From positions 26,076,283 through 26,140,282 of the forward strand of contig OU612066.1 of the NCBI GenBank assembly GCA_914767715.1: a DNA stretch of 64,000 nt. The letters run 5' to 3'. This DNA is from Membranipora membranacea (lineage: Eukaryota > Bryozoa > Gymnolaemata > Cheilostomatida > Membraniporidae). A model generated the notes under the pieces. That model was not told where the DNA came from, did not search any database, and saw only the letters and a program-made list of their open reading frames with translations. This document shows, piece by piece, positions 10,156 through 21,530 of this stretch (its first letter is position 1; every line of letters begins with the position of its first letter). The translations under genes and the position numbers were made by a program.

Positions 10156-12311
10156 TTATTGCCCGCCAACAGGTGGAAGTTGTTGTGGCTGTTGTTGTTG
10201 TTGTTGCAATTGTTGTTGAAGTTGTAGCTGCTGTTGACGTTCCTGTTGTCGCTGCTTGGCCCTCTCTCTCTCAAGCTTTAAGATATCTTTGACATAGTTT
10301 TCCGGCATACATTGGGTTACTTTGCATTTTCCTGGGCAGCAGGTGAATCCATCTTGACAGGCAGGACCATCAGTTCTACTGCAAGTTCCGACTGTTATGC
10401 TAACAGGCTGACCCTCTTCCTGGGCACAGGAGTCATCGACGTTTGCAAGAGACCTTGGGCACCTGTCAACAAACATACATTATATTATATATATTACATA
10501 TTATATATTTATATTATATTATATATCACATTATATTATATATATATTACATATAATATATTTATATTATATTATTATATTATATATATTACATTATATT
10601 AGATATAGAAGTAGAGTAAAATTGTTATGCAGCAAACAAAGTAGATATAAAGATTAAAGAACTTGTGGAGTATAAAGTGAAAAAAACATTTCCTCAACTG
10701 TCTTTTATTCGTAATTATAATTAACTACCGGTATCTTATTCTTACCTTAGTTCTCTGTCACTGCTGCTGTCGCTGCTGTTACGCCTGTTACTCCTGTCAA
10801 ACTTTGGTTTGATACACATCGCAGGACAACCTGACAGATATAAAAAAACAGAGGTTGTTGTTGTCTAACCAATAAATAAATTAATCCTGGTCATGGTATG
10901 CCAAGTTATGGGTACGGTTATGTGGTATCGAGGATGAGTGGCCAATTGGAACCTATTCTGAGTTAAGGGCCACTGAAATAATCGATTTTATCGCCAATAT
11001 GTAAGCAAATACAATAAAATAGAAAATGCTGCCTAAAATGATTTTAAACACAAATTAAAAATAAATTGTAGACAAGTAAGCTGAATAGGCAGCATAGGTT
11101 TTGTCGTTTGTCGGTTAACTCACCACAGCATTTACGTTGTCCTAAGCAGTAAGCATCTGAGAGACACTCTCCAACTTCCGCACATTGGTGTGGGGGGAAA
11201 TCGCCAACAGAGTGGGCAGGGCAACTTCCTGGCTTATCATCTATTATTTCTGAATCCGGTGTTGGGAGCTGGCGGCCTTGATTTATTGGAAATTGCTGTC
11301 CTTGAGTTTGTGTTGGTAGTTGGTTTGGATTAGGGTTGGGATTACGGTTTGTGTTAGGGTTAGGATTTGGGTTTGGGTTGGGATTTGGGTTAGGATTTGG
11401 GTTTGGGTTGGGATTTGGGTTAGGATTTGGGTTTGGGTTGGGATTTGGGTTAGGATTTGGGTTTGGGTTGGGATTTGGGTTAGGATTTGGGTTTGGGTTG
11501 GGATTCGGGTTAGGATTTTGATTTTGGAAGCTTTGGAACGATGGAAAGTCTTGGAAACCTGAAAAGAGAGAACAAGGAAAAGAAATAATTTACATGTAAC
11601 AGACAGTGATGATCAAGTATGCTAACAGAACCAATATATTATTCACAATTTAAATTTGGCAACATAGCTCAAAATTGGCAAAAATTACAACTCTGAATAT
11701 CTGATATCAATGAGGAATTTAGATACTAAAGGGTGGGTCCCCCCACCCGCCTATCCCGGACAGCCTGTCCAGGCTAGGGAATATCCTATTAAACAAATCA
11801 AACGCAATATTTGTAGAAAAAACAGATAACCTAGACGTCACAGTATACAAGTACATCAAAGTTATAATAATGGCAAGATCTCTAGGTGGCAAGATCTCTA
11901 GGTGGCAAGATCTCTAGGTGGCAAGATCTCTAGGTGGCAAACCGACATGATTGTAAAAGGCTGTAGTTTAAGAATAATGGCAGAGAGCCAAAAATCCTTG
12001 AGGGTGTGTAAGCAGGTTGGGTATTGTAAGCACCTCCAGAGGCCCCAGTCCCCAAAGCGTTTAAATTATATAAATAGCAAATGGAAGTCCCAAATGAGCT
12101 GATGCTGACATGGAGTATTCAATTATAGCGTTTTTAGGCCAATCTATACAGCATTCTAGGGGAGGCAGAGCGTTCCCACCTCCCCTAAAACTATGGCCTG
12201 TTGTAAAATAGTTCAAATTAAATACTCCAATATGGCCTCCTTACCCTGTGAATGTGTAACAGCTACCAGTACAATCGAGTAGATTAGCGCAATCTGGTGA
12301 ATATGAGCCAT
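10156..12311 (-). CDS. Secreted two-WAP-domain protein with Asn-Pro repeat and Gln-rich tail
   Basis: Four exons (12245-12311, 11124-11558, 10746-10830, 10156-10462) join in phase to give 297 residues. Residues 1-22 (MAHIHQIALIYSIVLVAVTH..) are a signal peptide. A nearly pure Asn-Pro dipeptide repeat of roughly 60 residues follows, then a Gln/Pro linker. WAP domain 1 spans the exon 2/3 junction: KPGSCP, HQC, GEC, AYC, KCC, GCPAMC. An Arg/Ser-rich stretch follows (SNRRNSSDSSSDRE). WAP domain 2 has CP, DSC, GTC, PAC, TCC, GKC, TQC, so each domain shows the eight-cysteine four-disulfide-core spacing. The last 45 residues are charged and then Gln-rich. WAP proteins are usually protease inhibitors, antimicrobials or matrix proteins; low-complexity plus WAP architectures are known from shell and other extracellular matrices. 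That role here is inference. Confidence 0.85.
10483..10606. repeat. AT-rich microsatellite
   Basis: Irregular (TATAT/TATTA)n tract in intron 3 of the WAP gene, with a few ACAT interruptions. It creates a spurious Tyr/Ile-rich reading frame on the plus strand. Confidence 0.8.
11330..11520. repeat. 30-bp coding minisatellite, G-rich on the plus strand
   Basis: The plus strand repeats a 30-bp unit made of GGGTTTGGG, TTGGGATTTGGG and TTAGGATTT blocks, about five near-identical copies with decayed ends. On the minus strand it encodes the Asn-Pro tract of the WAP protein. Successive GGG runs separated by 2-4 bases could form G-quadruplexes on the non-template strand. Confidence 0.85.
11872..11939. 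repeat. 16-bp tandem repeat
   Basis: Four perfect copies of GGCAAGATCTCTAGGT in intron 1 of the WAP gene. Confidence 0.9.
12066..12200. repeat. Dispersed repeat, family C copy 1
   Basis: Contains AAATAGCAAATGGAAGTCCC near its start, ATTCAATTATAGCGTTTTTAGG, then GGGGAGGC .. CCTCCCC and a GGCCTG end. The same ordered blocks recur at 28070-28190 and 29151-29286, so this is an interspersed repeat. It lies in intron 1 of the WAP gene. Class unknown. Confidence 0.5.
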
Positions 12312-13509
12312 CTTGGCCAAAGTCAACGATAATCGTTCAGCTCTTCACTCAAAATCAAAACCAAGTCCTGGTAGTCCCTGAACTGAACTAAATAGGAACA
12401 CTGCATCAGTTTTATACCAATCTATATCCAATGACTAACTTCTCCACATGGATTATTTCAAGCTGTTAATTTGGATTAAGGGCATTTTGTTGGAAATGTG
12501 AGTTGGTAAGATTGTATCAAACAATAATAATGTTAATCTGGATTAAGGGCATTTGTTTTAAATGTGAGTCGGTAAGATTTCATCTAACGAATAAGTAGCT
12601 GGGTGCGTTGCACAACTTAGCACCATTATCTTTTCTAATCCCTTAATTAGTTTAGATAATCAGCTGATAATCACTTATAATCAGTTGCAGGGATTAATAA
12701 TCTACACATATTATTATGTTTCAGGAAGCAAGCTGCATGACGTGTTTATGTAAAAAAAGGGGCCATTCTGGACTATGTTAACAAGATGAAGTTCCACATG
12801 ACTCATTTGCCCCCGACCGCTTGCTTTTTGCAACAACAAGTCTGTTTTTCTGGTCGGAACCGAAGCTCTGGCGAACACTGTAGCCTGTCTTGACAAGCAT
12901 TGTTCGGTGGTTGGGGGAGCTTTGTTTCCCCCTAAACAAAGAACTAAGCCTGTCAAGGTAGGCTAGCGACACTGCTGGTGAATTGATAATGTCTGCTGAT
13001 TTGTTATCAATGTGTGCCTGGCCTGCCTTGTCACCAACAGTAATATTGTCGATAGCCTGGCCTGTCCAGGCACATGGTGGTGACATGAGCAGGAATGGAA
13101 TTACCCTGGCCTTTGAAAAGCTTTGATGGTGGGTGGTGGGGGAGAACAAAGCCTGTCAACTCTTGCGTCAAACTGTTGAGTAGATAGTAAATCGGGGAGT
13201 GAAACAGCCACATGGTGGTAACAGGAGTAGGATTGAAATAAAAACACAATACCTTAGTCTTTACATCATGCCTTATTTCATTAAGAACTGAGATGAAAGA
13301 AACTACTGTTTGATGAAAATAAATGGACGGATAAAGAATAAAAATTACAAATTTGTTGCACCTGTACCTAAATGTTGAACCTGAGTTTATCACCGACTTA
13401 GCAGCCAGTTGATTTGTGCAAGAATATAGAATATGTATTTTATGTAATACGCTTTTGCTGTCATATATCAAAATTCAGAAGTAAAAATTGTCGTCTGACA
13501 AACGACACA
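12312..13509. other. Intergenic: WAP promoter side and 3' flank of the transporter gene
   Basis: No exon recognised. A direct repeat of about 70 bp lies at 12476-12595 (GGATTAAGGGCATTT..GTAAGATT twice). A duplicated segment with AAAGCCTGTCAA and CCACATGGTGGT lies between 12900 and 13240. The minus-strand ORFs here (12778-13149 and 13031-13471) overlap one another, have no recognisable domain and follow the transporter stop codon, so they are probably its 3' flank. Confidence 0.5.
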
Positions 13510-16500
13510 TCATTCGAATGTCGTCTGCTGTTTTATTTTCGTGTAGTTGATCTCAGGACTATTATGTACAATGCACAAGCTTGATCTCTCGTTAAGAGTC
13601 TTATCTTTTCTATTCAAGTTATTGTGCTGACTTTCACTATTTCTGCAGGTTTGCACAGCTTTTCTTGTTAGCACTGGCATCATAGTAAATCCAGCCACTA
13701 CAGAAGCTGCTGCCGCTATTCTCATTCCGTCTTGTTTGCCGACATACTCCTGCATCAAACCTGTAAATGAAAGGTCAACGAATTCAAGTTAGTATCCTTA
13801 GATTACCAGAGTAAGAACGGCAGTCTCTTCCTTTCTTTGCACTAGGTCATATTTGATTGCCCTATATAGGTGCCCCCTTAGGCACAGGTGGCTTGTGAGG
13901 GAATAGTTCCCTATACCCTTGCCTGCCGCCGCCAGCTTATCTTTCTTGACGAAGCATAGGGGGATCTTTATACTGCGTGCAAGCACACAGTAGACCTCTT
14001 GTATTTATGGTCTTGATCCGAACAAACCTCATTCACATTGCCAAATTCAAATGAATTTAAACCATAGTTATGCGAATGATGTAAGAGAAAAAAATATATA
14101 TATCTATACATATTTATATACGGTGAAAAAATAATTAACTAAACCGATCAGTTCCGATCCTTGAATACGAATATAATAAAATGTAATCTTCACAATTCCT
14201 GTAGAAGGGTCTAGACTTAGTCTAAATGCTCAGCAGCTCCAATGCGAGTTGGCATTACAATATCAACCACCCAAATACACCGGATGGACGATTATGTAAT
14301 GCCACTAACTTGAATTGGAGCCGGCTGAGCACTTACACTAAGTCTAGACTTACCGGTCTCATCTAAAAAACATTTGTTCCCTTAATGAACTCTATGAACT
14401 ACAATTATCTATGAGATTAAAAATCTAATCCAGATCATTTGCCTCATTTAACTTTTTGTGCATTTATACCATGTTCGTGGACTAATACTATTCATGCTTG
14501 TAAAGTTATACTAAAGTTATATGTATGGACTATCAAAGTAATAAAAAAAAAGCTATAAGCATAGCATCACAGAGTAAGGACTCTGTGATAGAATTATTTG
14601 AAATTTATTTCATACAAGTTCAGGTACATTTACTTACTAGATACAGGTGACCCTATTAGACTACCGAGACCTTCTAGAAATAACTCAGAAGACAAAGCTA
14701 GCACCATATCACTCGGTCCTGCTACTTCGTTAGCTGCGCCCATGAGATTAGCTATTTGTATGCCGTAGAAGAAACCCAAAACAGCCATGAGTAATGAATA
14801 TCCTACCTGCCAATAGAAGATAAATATGTTTGGGAAAAGATGTTAAACGTGGCTTTATCATTCTATCAACTAACAATTTCAAGCATCCATGCTAGTGTAA
14901 AAAATCCCGTACTGACACGTGATTTTAAATTCAGCTCAGCAATTACACTCTACAGACATCTAGGCGGACATCTCTTATTTTGGACAGTAGAGTTATCGCG
15001 AGACAGAGTACATCCGCATCGACATTAGGGCCTTAATTCCCAGATTTCTAGGTGAGTATCACTCCTCTCTCACCACTCAAGTATTCCATAATCAATATAT
15101 GGAGCATCAGGTTGGGTGCTAATCAGTGATATGGTCATGTTAAACTTTAAAAATTTTTGTATAATCTACATAATCGTAGGAGTTAAATTTACTTGAGTAC
15201 GCTGGAGTGCTTAATCTAAAAATGACGCCCACCCACCCTTGTCGCCTATACTCACACAGCCAGTCACTAAAAGTATATTCATCTGAGGCAGTCGCCATTA
15301 TATCTTACCTGAGATTGGATGGCAGTCATTGCTAATGTGATCAATCCAAACCCGACACAAGAGCCAGCATGCAGCATAAGTCTGTTGTACTCCAAGTGAT
15401 GTGTCACCGATACGAGCACAGCACCCACTATGGATGTGCAGCCCAGTACCATGGAGCCCTGTGTTATTTGGTCTATCTTTATATCAGTGATTACCAGTAG
15501 ATATGCCTCGTGTATCGAGAAGAAAGCTGTGACAGCAAACTTACGGAAGAAACCCGACAGAGCATAAGACCATACCTTCAAACATATTTAGAACAGGAAT
15601 TAAAGCTACAAAAAGGGTAAAAATCCACAGATTATATGTCATATTTGAGCCACAGCCAGCCCTTAAAAGCATTCAGGATGACGATCGCGGTCCCTTAACG
15701 ACAGCCTACGGCCGCGATCGCCATCCCGAATTCTTTTAAGGGCTGGCTGTGATTTGAGCATGAAAGGGCAACTCCTAATGTAATACAAAATTTTCACCCA
15801 GATTAGGGAGGGTGGGGGGATATCCCACCCTCCCTGCTCAGATGGGCTAGGAATATTACAACAGAAAAATTCTTTGGTTTCTTAGGTAGGTCTAGTTGAC
15901 CGTTTGTGTAAATCTGCATTACGGTTTTAGTCTAACATGTATTTTAATATCTAGACAAAGCTTCCTTATGAATATTATGAATGTGATAAAGGCCTATACA
16001 CCAGGGAGTTTGCTATTGTTTGGAGTTGTCTTCTCAAATTAATTGGGAATTCCTCACTGAGTAGTCTAAGTATTTAATGTTTTGAGCAAGCGTGATGATC
16101 AATGGCGGATACAAGGTCGAGATAAAAACATGCCCCAAAAGTGATCTGTCAAAATCCAGCTTGTAAATTCCTTACCGTTGCGTCAGTGACAATGTCCTTT
16201 AGACTTCTCAATAAAGTTTTTTCCTCAGTTTCTATAATCGCTGACCGGCTGTCTCCTTCCTGAGAGTAACAGCTTACTCCGATATAATGAAGCAGCATCA
16301 ATGGTGACAATATCAGCATGGCGTGGTTGAACCCATGTGTGGCGAATAGATATGAAGCGACAATGGGATAAAAAATAAGTCCAATGCATAATCCCATCAT
16401 GGCGATAGCTAAGGAAAAGTTTAGACTTTTTTTATCGTAATGATGAGGTAGTATGGCGCTGCTCGCGGATCTGACCATCGACATCCCTACACCTGTATAA

Positions 16501-19164
16501 TCAGAAAATACAAAGGCTGTATTACAACATAGACAAATATATGGATACGTGACCATTTGTTTGAAATATTGGCAGTCAGTTTCAATTATTTAATTCTAAT
16601 TATTTTTACCCTAAGTATATACTTATTTTTAAATTTCAAGGAGTTATATTTGAGTTTTTGAACTGATCACAATGGTCATGATGTATTTTGTTAATATTGC
16701 ACAATGAGAAGCTAACTGATCAAGTAATCTGAAAGGGCATCTCAGCATTAGTGGGTGTACAAGATAAGTGAGAACCAAAGAAAAGAGACAAAACATCAAA
16801 TAAGGTCTGAAGAATATTATCTTTAAAGATGCTTTAATATAACTTTGTCAACAGGTCCGATAAAATGATTCAATTTGTTCAGGATTACTTCACTGATATT
16901 GCTAAAAAATATTGTAATACCTGGTCTCAATTTTAGCAGCTTCCAAACTTAACCTTTAACAGATTAACCCACTCATACTTCTGTTTGAAGAATAACACGG
17001 AGCACCAAAACAATTAATTATATTGTAGCTGAAAGTATCATTGTCCTCTGCATTGATGATAGATATTTTCATTGCAACATAGGACATGACCTTGATGTAG
17101 TCCGCAACCCAAAATTACTGCCCACCAGTACAGGAAATGAAATAAAAGTTACCTGCAATTACACTGAACAGGAGCACGATCTCCCACTCAGTTGTAGCAA
17201 ATCCGCACATGGCAACCCCAAAGGTGCATAAGCATGCACCTATCAGCTGAACGTATTTGATAGGTATCTTTCTAGTGAGCATCGCACTGAACGGCGCTGA
17301 GAGTAGAAAAAAAGATTTATTAGAAATTGGAAACCCCAATATAATGATATATGTGATATATATATATGATATATGATAATTGTTATATATAACTCATCTT
17401 TAGGATGTAGTGCTGACAATAAACATTAGCAATGATAAATACCATGGTCAAGTCTTTGATGTCAACATCATTGTGTAATTTCAATTTTGAGATCATATGG
17501 TATTATGGCAATGCCCAGAAAATAAGCATATATTATTTTTAAGACCATAGTAAACAGAACAGGCACATATCATTTTTTTCACTGGGGTTACTGACTTGAG
17601 GAGACTGGGATACAAAAGGTTTATAATGGACCACCCACCCTGTACGGACATAACCACCAATGGTATGTCAGAGTCGTCCTGCCTTTATACAAAGTACTGC
17701 AACTCCGATAGCGCAAATTGTATCATGATTTACTGCAGGCAGGTGACCCATAATACATGTATAGACTCGACAGAACAATTCCAGTTTAATGCCATCAACG
17801 AAAAATCTGAATGTCAAGTGTTGTTGGAAATGAGGATTAATTTTATTTCAAGTAAATTGAAGGTAGTGAGTTCAACTCCCGATTTACAAACAGTTTTATC
17901 ACTAAGCTGCCCACTTGAGGCTATCAGGAGATGTGGTATGAAAAATACATTTACTTATGATATTCATAAAGGTATCTGAGTATCTTTTTTGTCACAAAAT
18001 GCCAAGAAAATACTTAGGTACTCATACAATATTGTGGGTTGGTTTTGACTTTCTATTGGTTATGTATTTCAACAACCAGTTCAATGTTAAACACAAGAAC
18101 TTAAATGAAAGTGGGTTATCTCAACAGCCTCTGGCAAACTGCAGATTATAATCATGGTATAGTTACCCAGTTTCACTTTCATAATTTCAATCATTACTCA
18201 AATGGGTACTCCCAACCACTTATTGTCAGGTGTAACTGCTTAACAGCAACGTCAAACTGTTAGAAAAGATTTCCGTTATGACCTCTTAACAGAGATATGA
18301 TATTATATTACCACACTCAAAATTATGTCTCAAATAAGACCAATTTAGCCTTGTTACGCGGCAACTTCTTTAGCCGCTTGGCAAGGCTGAAGCCGTTACA
18401 ACAAAGGCCAGGCAGAGATTGTACATGGTAAAACGCTTTAAATTACTTGGTGCTACAAACAATCTCGCAAAGCTTCTGTTTCAAAGCTTTGTAGAATCCC
18501 TCATATTTTATTGTTAACCTATCATTTCAACTCACTATATACCTAAGACAAAGCAAGCTATCGTAATAGTTATCACATAATCGCTAAGTGAGAAATCAGT
18601 GGTGCAGATTTTGATCTTTTTGTGCAGGAACGTAGCAAGCAGAATATGATGAGATTTTAACATGGCAAGTCACATTTTATCCATGACTTTTTAGAGCATT
18701 CACCCTATGCAGGGCGTCTCAGAACCCCGAAGATCCGAACAGCTTGGGCACATGACTCTTTCATACGTGCCATGGTAAACTTTTTGAATAAAACAATATT
18801 TTAAATTCCTGCTATTTTTATAACGATTTTTATAGCTACTACCATTATTTTGTAGCATTGACAGATTCATAAAACAATCAGCAAACTGTATGATATGGGT
18901 AAATGTATCGTACTCACACATCATAAGAAACACAGCTAAATGTGTGCTGCCAATCCAGCTGCTCTCATGCAGTTTCATATTGAAGCGTTTGCTGACAGCG
19001 AGCGTGAAAGCTCCCAGAATGCCATAGTTGAATCCATTACTGGCAGTATGAGACAAGACAGATGCAAGAAGTACAATTCTTGATCTAGCACTTTGTTTGA
19101 AGCTTATGCATTTGCAGTTTGTAGGCTTCGAAAACAAATTGCACAAATTATCGTCTCGAGTCAT
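13510..19164 (-). CDS. Monocarboxylate-transporter-like MFS protein (SLC16-type)
   Basis: Six exons (18918-19164, 17153-17296, 16176-16492, 15309-15575, 14638-14806, 13510-13760) join in phase into 464 residues, a normal length for a 12-helix MCT. Family features in order: NGFNYGILGAFTLAVSKRFN with SSWIGSTHLAVF (helices 1-2), SAPFSAMLTRK (loop and helix 3), CGFATTEW..SVIAGVGMSM (helix 4), HHYDKKSLNFSLAIAMMGLC (helix 5, like YFxKRRxLAxGxAxAG), FYPIVASYLF (helix 6), a hydrophilic central loop, a C-terminal half with LMAVLGFFYGIQIANLMGA, and ELFLEGLGSLIGSPVSSLMQ matching the GxGxLxGPPxxG segment. The canonical DGGWGW signature before helix 1 is absent, so it is a divergent member and its substrate cannot be named. 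The start is the first Met in the exon; a short upstream coding exon is possible. Confidence 0.85.
14205..14353. repeat. Fold-back MITE, family A copy 3 (best preserved)
   Basis: The left end TCTAGACTTAGTCTAAATGC, then GCTCAGC..GCTCCAATG and GGCATTACA, is inverted on the right as TGTAATGCC, GGAGCCGGCTGAGC and ACTAAGTCTAGACTTA. The centre has TATCAACCACCC. It lies in an intron of the transporter gene. Confidence 0.65.
15651..15751. mobile_element. 101-bp hairpin MITE with 8-bp target-site duplication
   Basis: The left arm starts CACAGCCAGCCCTTAAAAG and includes GACGATCGCGG. The right arm is its inverse with only a few mismatches and ends CTTTTAAGGGCTGGCTGTG. ATTTGAGC occurs directly on both sides (15643-15650 and 15752-15759). 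It lies in an intron of the transporter gene. Confidence 0.75.
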
Positions 19165-19689
19165 TTCTCTGATGATGATATTGACTAAATAATTTAATAA
19201 TTTTGTTAGTACAACAACGTATTATTTTCACACCCAGCAGTTTTGCTCGCCAACCACTTAATGACTGGAAGTGGTGGTAAAATAAGGCTAAGAAGACCAT
19301 AGAAGGCCAGACATAGTTTATCTTATATAACAGTTTGGTTCGCTGCATACCACATATGCCATCAAGTTTCATTATAATGTCATCTATGTCATCTGAGCTG
19401 GCAAACATACTGGTCTACAACAAAACCATCATGTACAATTTCAAAAATGAACATGTCAGGTGCGTTGAAATTGTTTGAATGGAAAATAACATTTAATGGG
19501 CATAAGATGATAATATGTTGATAACAGATTATTATGTTTTAGTTGTAAAAATATGCAGTTTTGAGGTTCATCACCACGCCATATGATTCATTGTTAAACA
19601 TTTTTTATCAAGATTGGTAAAAGTTGAGTTTTAACTGAGTCATCATTGATGCAAGTTATGAAAAGTCGAGTGGAAAGTCAAGACTGCAT
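19165..19689. other. Upstream region of the transporter gene
   Basis: Presumed 5' flank of the SLC16-like gene. A minus-strand frame at 19148-19408 overlaps the start exon but lacks transporter-like sequence. No other structure recognised. Confidence 0.4.
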
Positions 19690-20215
19690 TATAAGGAGTA
19701 GGAGGTGGCTCAGTTGGTTAGAGCGCCGGACTTCAACACGCAAGTGTTGAAGGTCGTGGGTTTGAATCCCACTGCAGTTCATCTTCTACTGGGGATTGGT
19801 TTGTCCCCCAGGTGTGCTCCGACCTGCCTGCAAACAGAGAGCAAATTTGCACAGATATTGCGGCCTCGCCAATAAGGCAATAATATTTCGCAGTCCATGC
19901 CTTGGGATGGGCGAGTGATAAGACATCGGATTTTAATCAACCTTTTTAATCAATGCTGGTTCCAAAAATCGCAAGGTTCATTCGCTCACCACAGTCCGAA
20001 GAATGGGCAGCAAAATGGTGGGTACCTTAAGGGTGAGGCCGCAATGTCTGCGCTAGTTTACTCTCAGTTTGTGAGCAGTCAATAATTGTCAATTATTGAT
20101 CGACTCCCATTCTTTCATGATTAGTAATGTGACAGTTGCCGTCTAGACAACAATCATACTTGTAAAGACTCAAAATATTGTTAAATACAAAAATAATAAA
20201 GATTCAATCGAAAAC
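19690..20215 (+). mobile_element. tRNA-derived SINE, possibly with two tRNA-like units
   Basis: An RNA polymerase III A box (TGGCTCAGTTGG, 19706-19717) and B box (GGTTTGAATCC, 19759-19769) lie in a tRNA-like head. T-arm pairing is good (GTGGG/CCCAC), but the acceptor stem does not pair and the anticodon arm is distorted, so this is not a working tRNA. About 200 bases on, GGGCGAGTGATAAGACATCGG and GCAAGGTTCATTCGC look like a second, more decayed tRNA-like unit. The tail is AT-rich with AATAATAAAG. The boundaries are approximate. Confidence 0.6.
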
Positions 20216-20510
20216 GACAGCTATATGGGTGCTCAATTTTTTTACTGATGAATTCTGAAAGTTTATATAATTGCTCCACAAGGGAGGCTAGTTAGATTTG
20301 TTAATTATGATACATCATTTACCATTATGGCACCGAGGTATGCAGCTTACATTGTTTAAGAAGGTTGTTCAGAAGCAAACTACCTTTGATGAATTATATA
20401 AGTTGATTATGATTATGGTAAGCTGCTACCAGCAATTCAAGCATAGGTTGAGGACTTAACTAGATATGTAGTGTTTGTACTGGTATGAAATACCATCTGC
20501 TGGATTGTCA

Positions 20511-20513
<3 letters not shown>

Positions 20514-20552
<39 letters not shown>

Positions 20553-20584
20553 TTGACTCCTGACTCCTGACTCCTGACTTCTGA
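20514..20584. repeat. 7-bp tandem repeat (TGACTCC)n
   Basis: About ten copies of TGACTCC with two single-base variants, just left of the large inverted-arm element. It is preceded by a dispersed 30-bp sequence (20478-20507) that also occurs at 32473-32502. Confidence 0.9.
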
Positions 20585-20744
20585 CAAATACCATAGTTAT
20601 TATACTGGTATTTATTAGTGTAGGTAAGCTGCAACCTTATTGGCCCTGTATTTATCAATTGAATTATGATTATTATTGCCGGCACACTTACAAATTAAGT
20701 GTTTATAAACTGTGCATGCACTGAAAGCATGCTTGTGTTATTCC

Positions 20745-21345
20745 CATAGACTTAATAATAAACCTAGACAGGACACTGTATGGAGCATTAGCATTGAGGC
20801 AATGAGGCACTTAATTATGGTGACGCGACGTCACTGGAGGGTGTAGAAACAGTGATTTTTACCCATAGCTATCATTGATTTACCTGTCCCAGCTCTGGTT
20901 AAATGTTGATAACTCAATTGGCTTCAATCGGAATTTAAGTTTGAAGATTGCAATAAATTCAGCAGCTTCTGCTGATCATTTTGATAGTCTATTTAGCTTC
21001 GTAGCTTAAATATAATCAATAAAGCAAGCTATTGAAAACGGTGCATAGACTTAAAGCTATAATTTTTTTTTGCAGTTTCAGTCCTGAATAAATGCTTATA
21101 TCTCAAACAATTTTGAAGGAATTTTGAGTTTGAAAATTGCAATAGACTCAACAGCTTCTGGTGATCATTTTGATAGTCTGTTTAGCTTTGTAGCACAAAT
21201 ACTATCAAAAAAGCAAGGTATTGAAAACGGTGCATAGACTCAAAACTATAACTTTTTTTGCAGTTTCAACCTTGATTTGAAGTTTATTGCCTAATCAATT
21301 TTAATGGGATTTCAAGTTTGAAAATTGCAATTTTTACATCAATTT
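20745..21345 (+). repeat. Left inverted arm of the 3.27-kb element
   Basis: Holds the outer terminus, the GACGCGACGTCACTGGAGGG box and about two copies of the 188-bp module, ending near a TTTGAAAATTGCAATTTTTA block. Each module has GCAGCTTCTG(C/G)TGATCA, TTTTGATAGTCT and TTGCAGTTTCA landmarks. Confidence 0.75.
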
Positions 21346-21530
21346 GGGGTCACGAGTGGTTAATGGGGGGATCTGCATGAGTGATTACTCGTGTTAAGTG
21401 GACATCGAACTTGTTGGTCTTTTGCCAGAGTGATCTGGACGATCCTCTGTGCTGATTGGTTGTTGATTGCTTGCTTCAATAATTACGCGGTTAAACACGT
21501 CATCTATCAAATCGTGAGAGGCTATCAAAA

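Noticed and set aside
10312-10602. Tyr/Ile-rich plus-strand ORF
   Set aside because: It is made by the AT microsatellite and the antisense of a WAP exon.
11330-11410. Telomere-like TTAGGG tract
   Set aside because: TTAGGG occurs only once or twice within a 30-bp coding repeat; it is not a telomeric array.
11320-11562. Plus-strand Gly-Phe-Leu and Trp-Val-Ile repeat proteins
   Set aside because: They are antisense readings of the Asn-Pro repeat in the WAP gene; the minus strand has the splice sites, signal peptide and conserved domains.
19698-19772. Functional tRNA gene
   Set aside because: The acceptor strands do not pair and the anticodon arm is distorted; a SINE head fits better.
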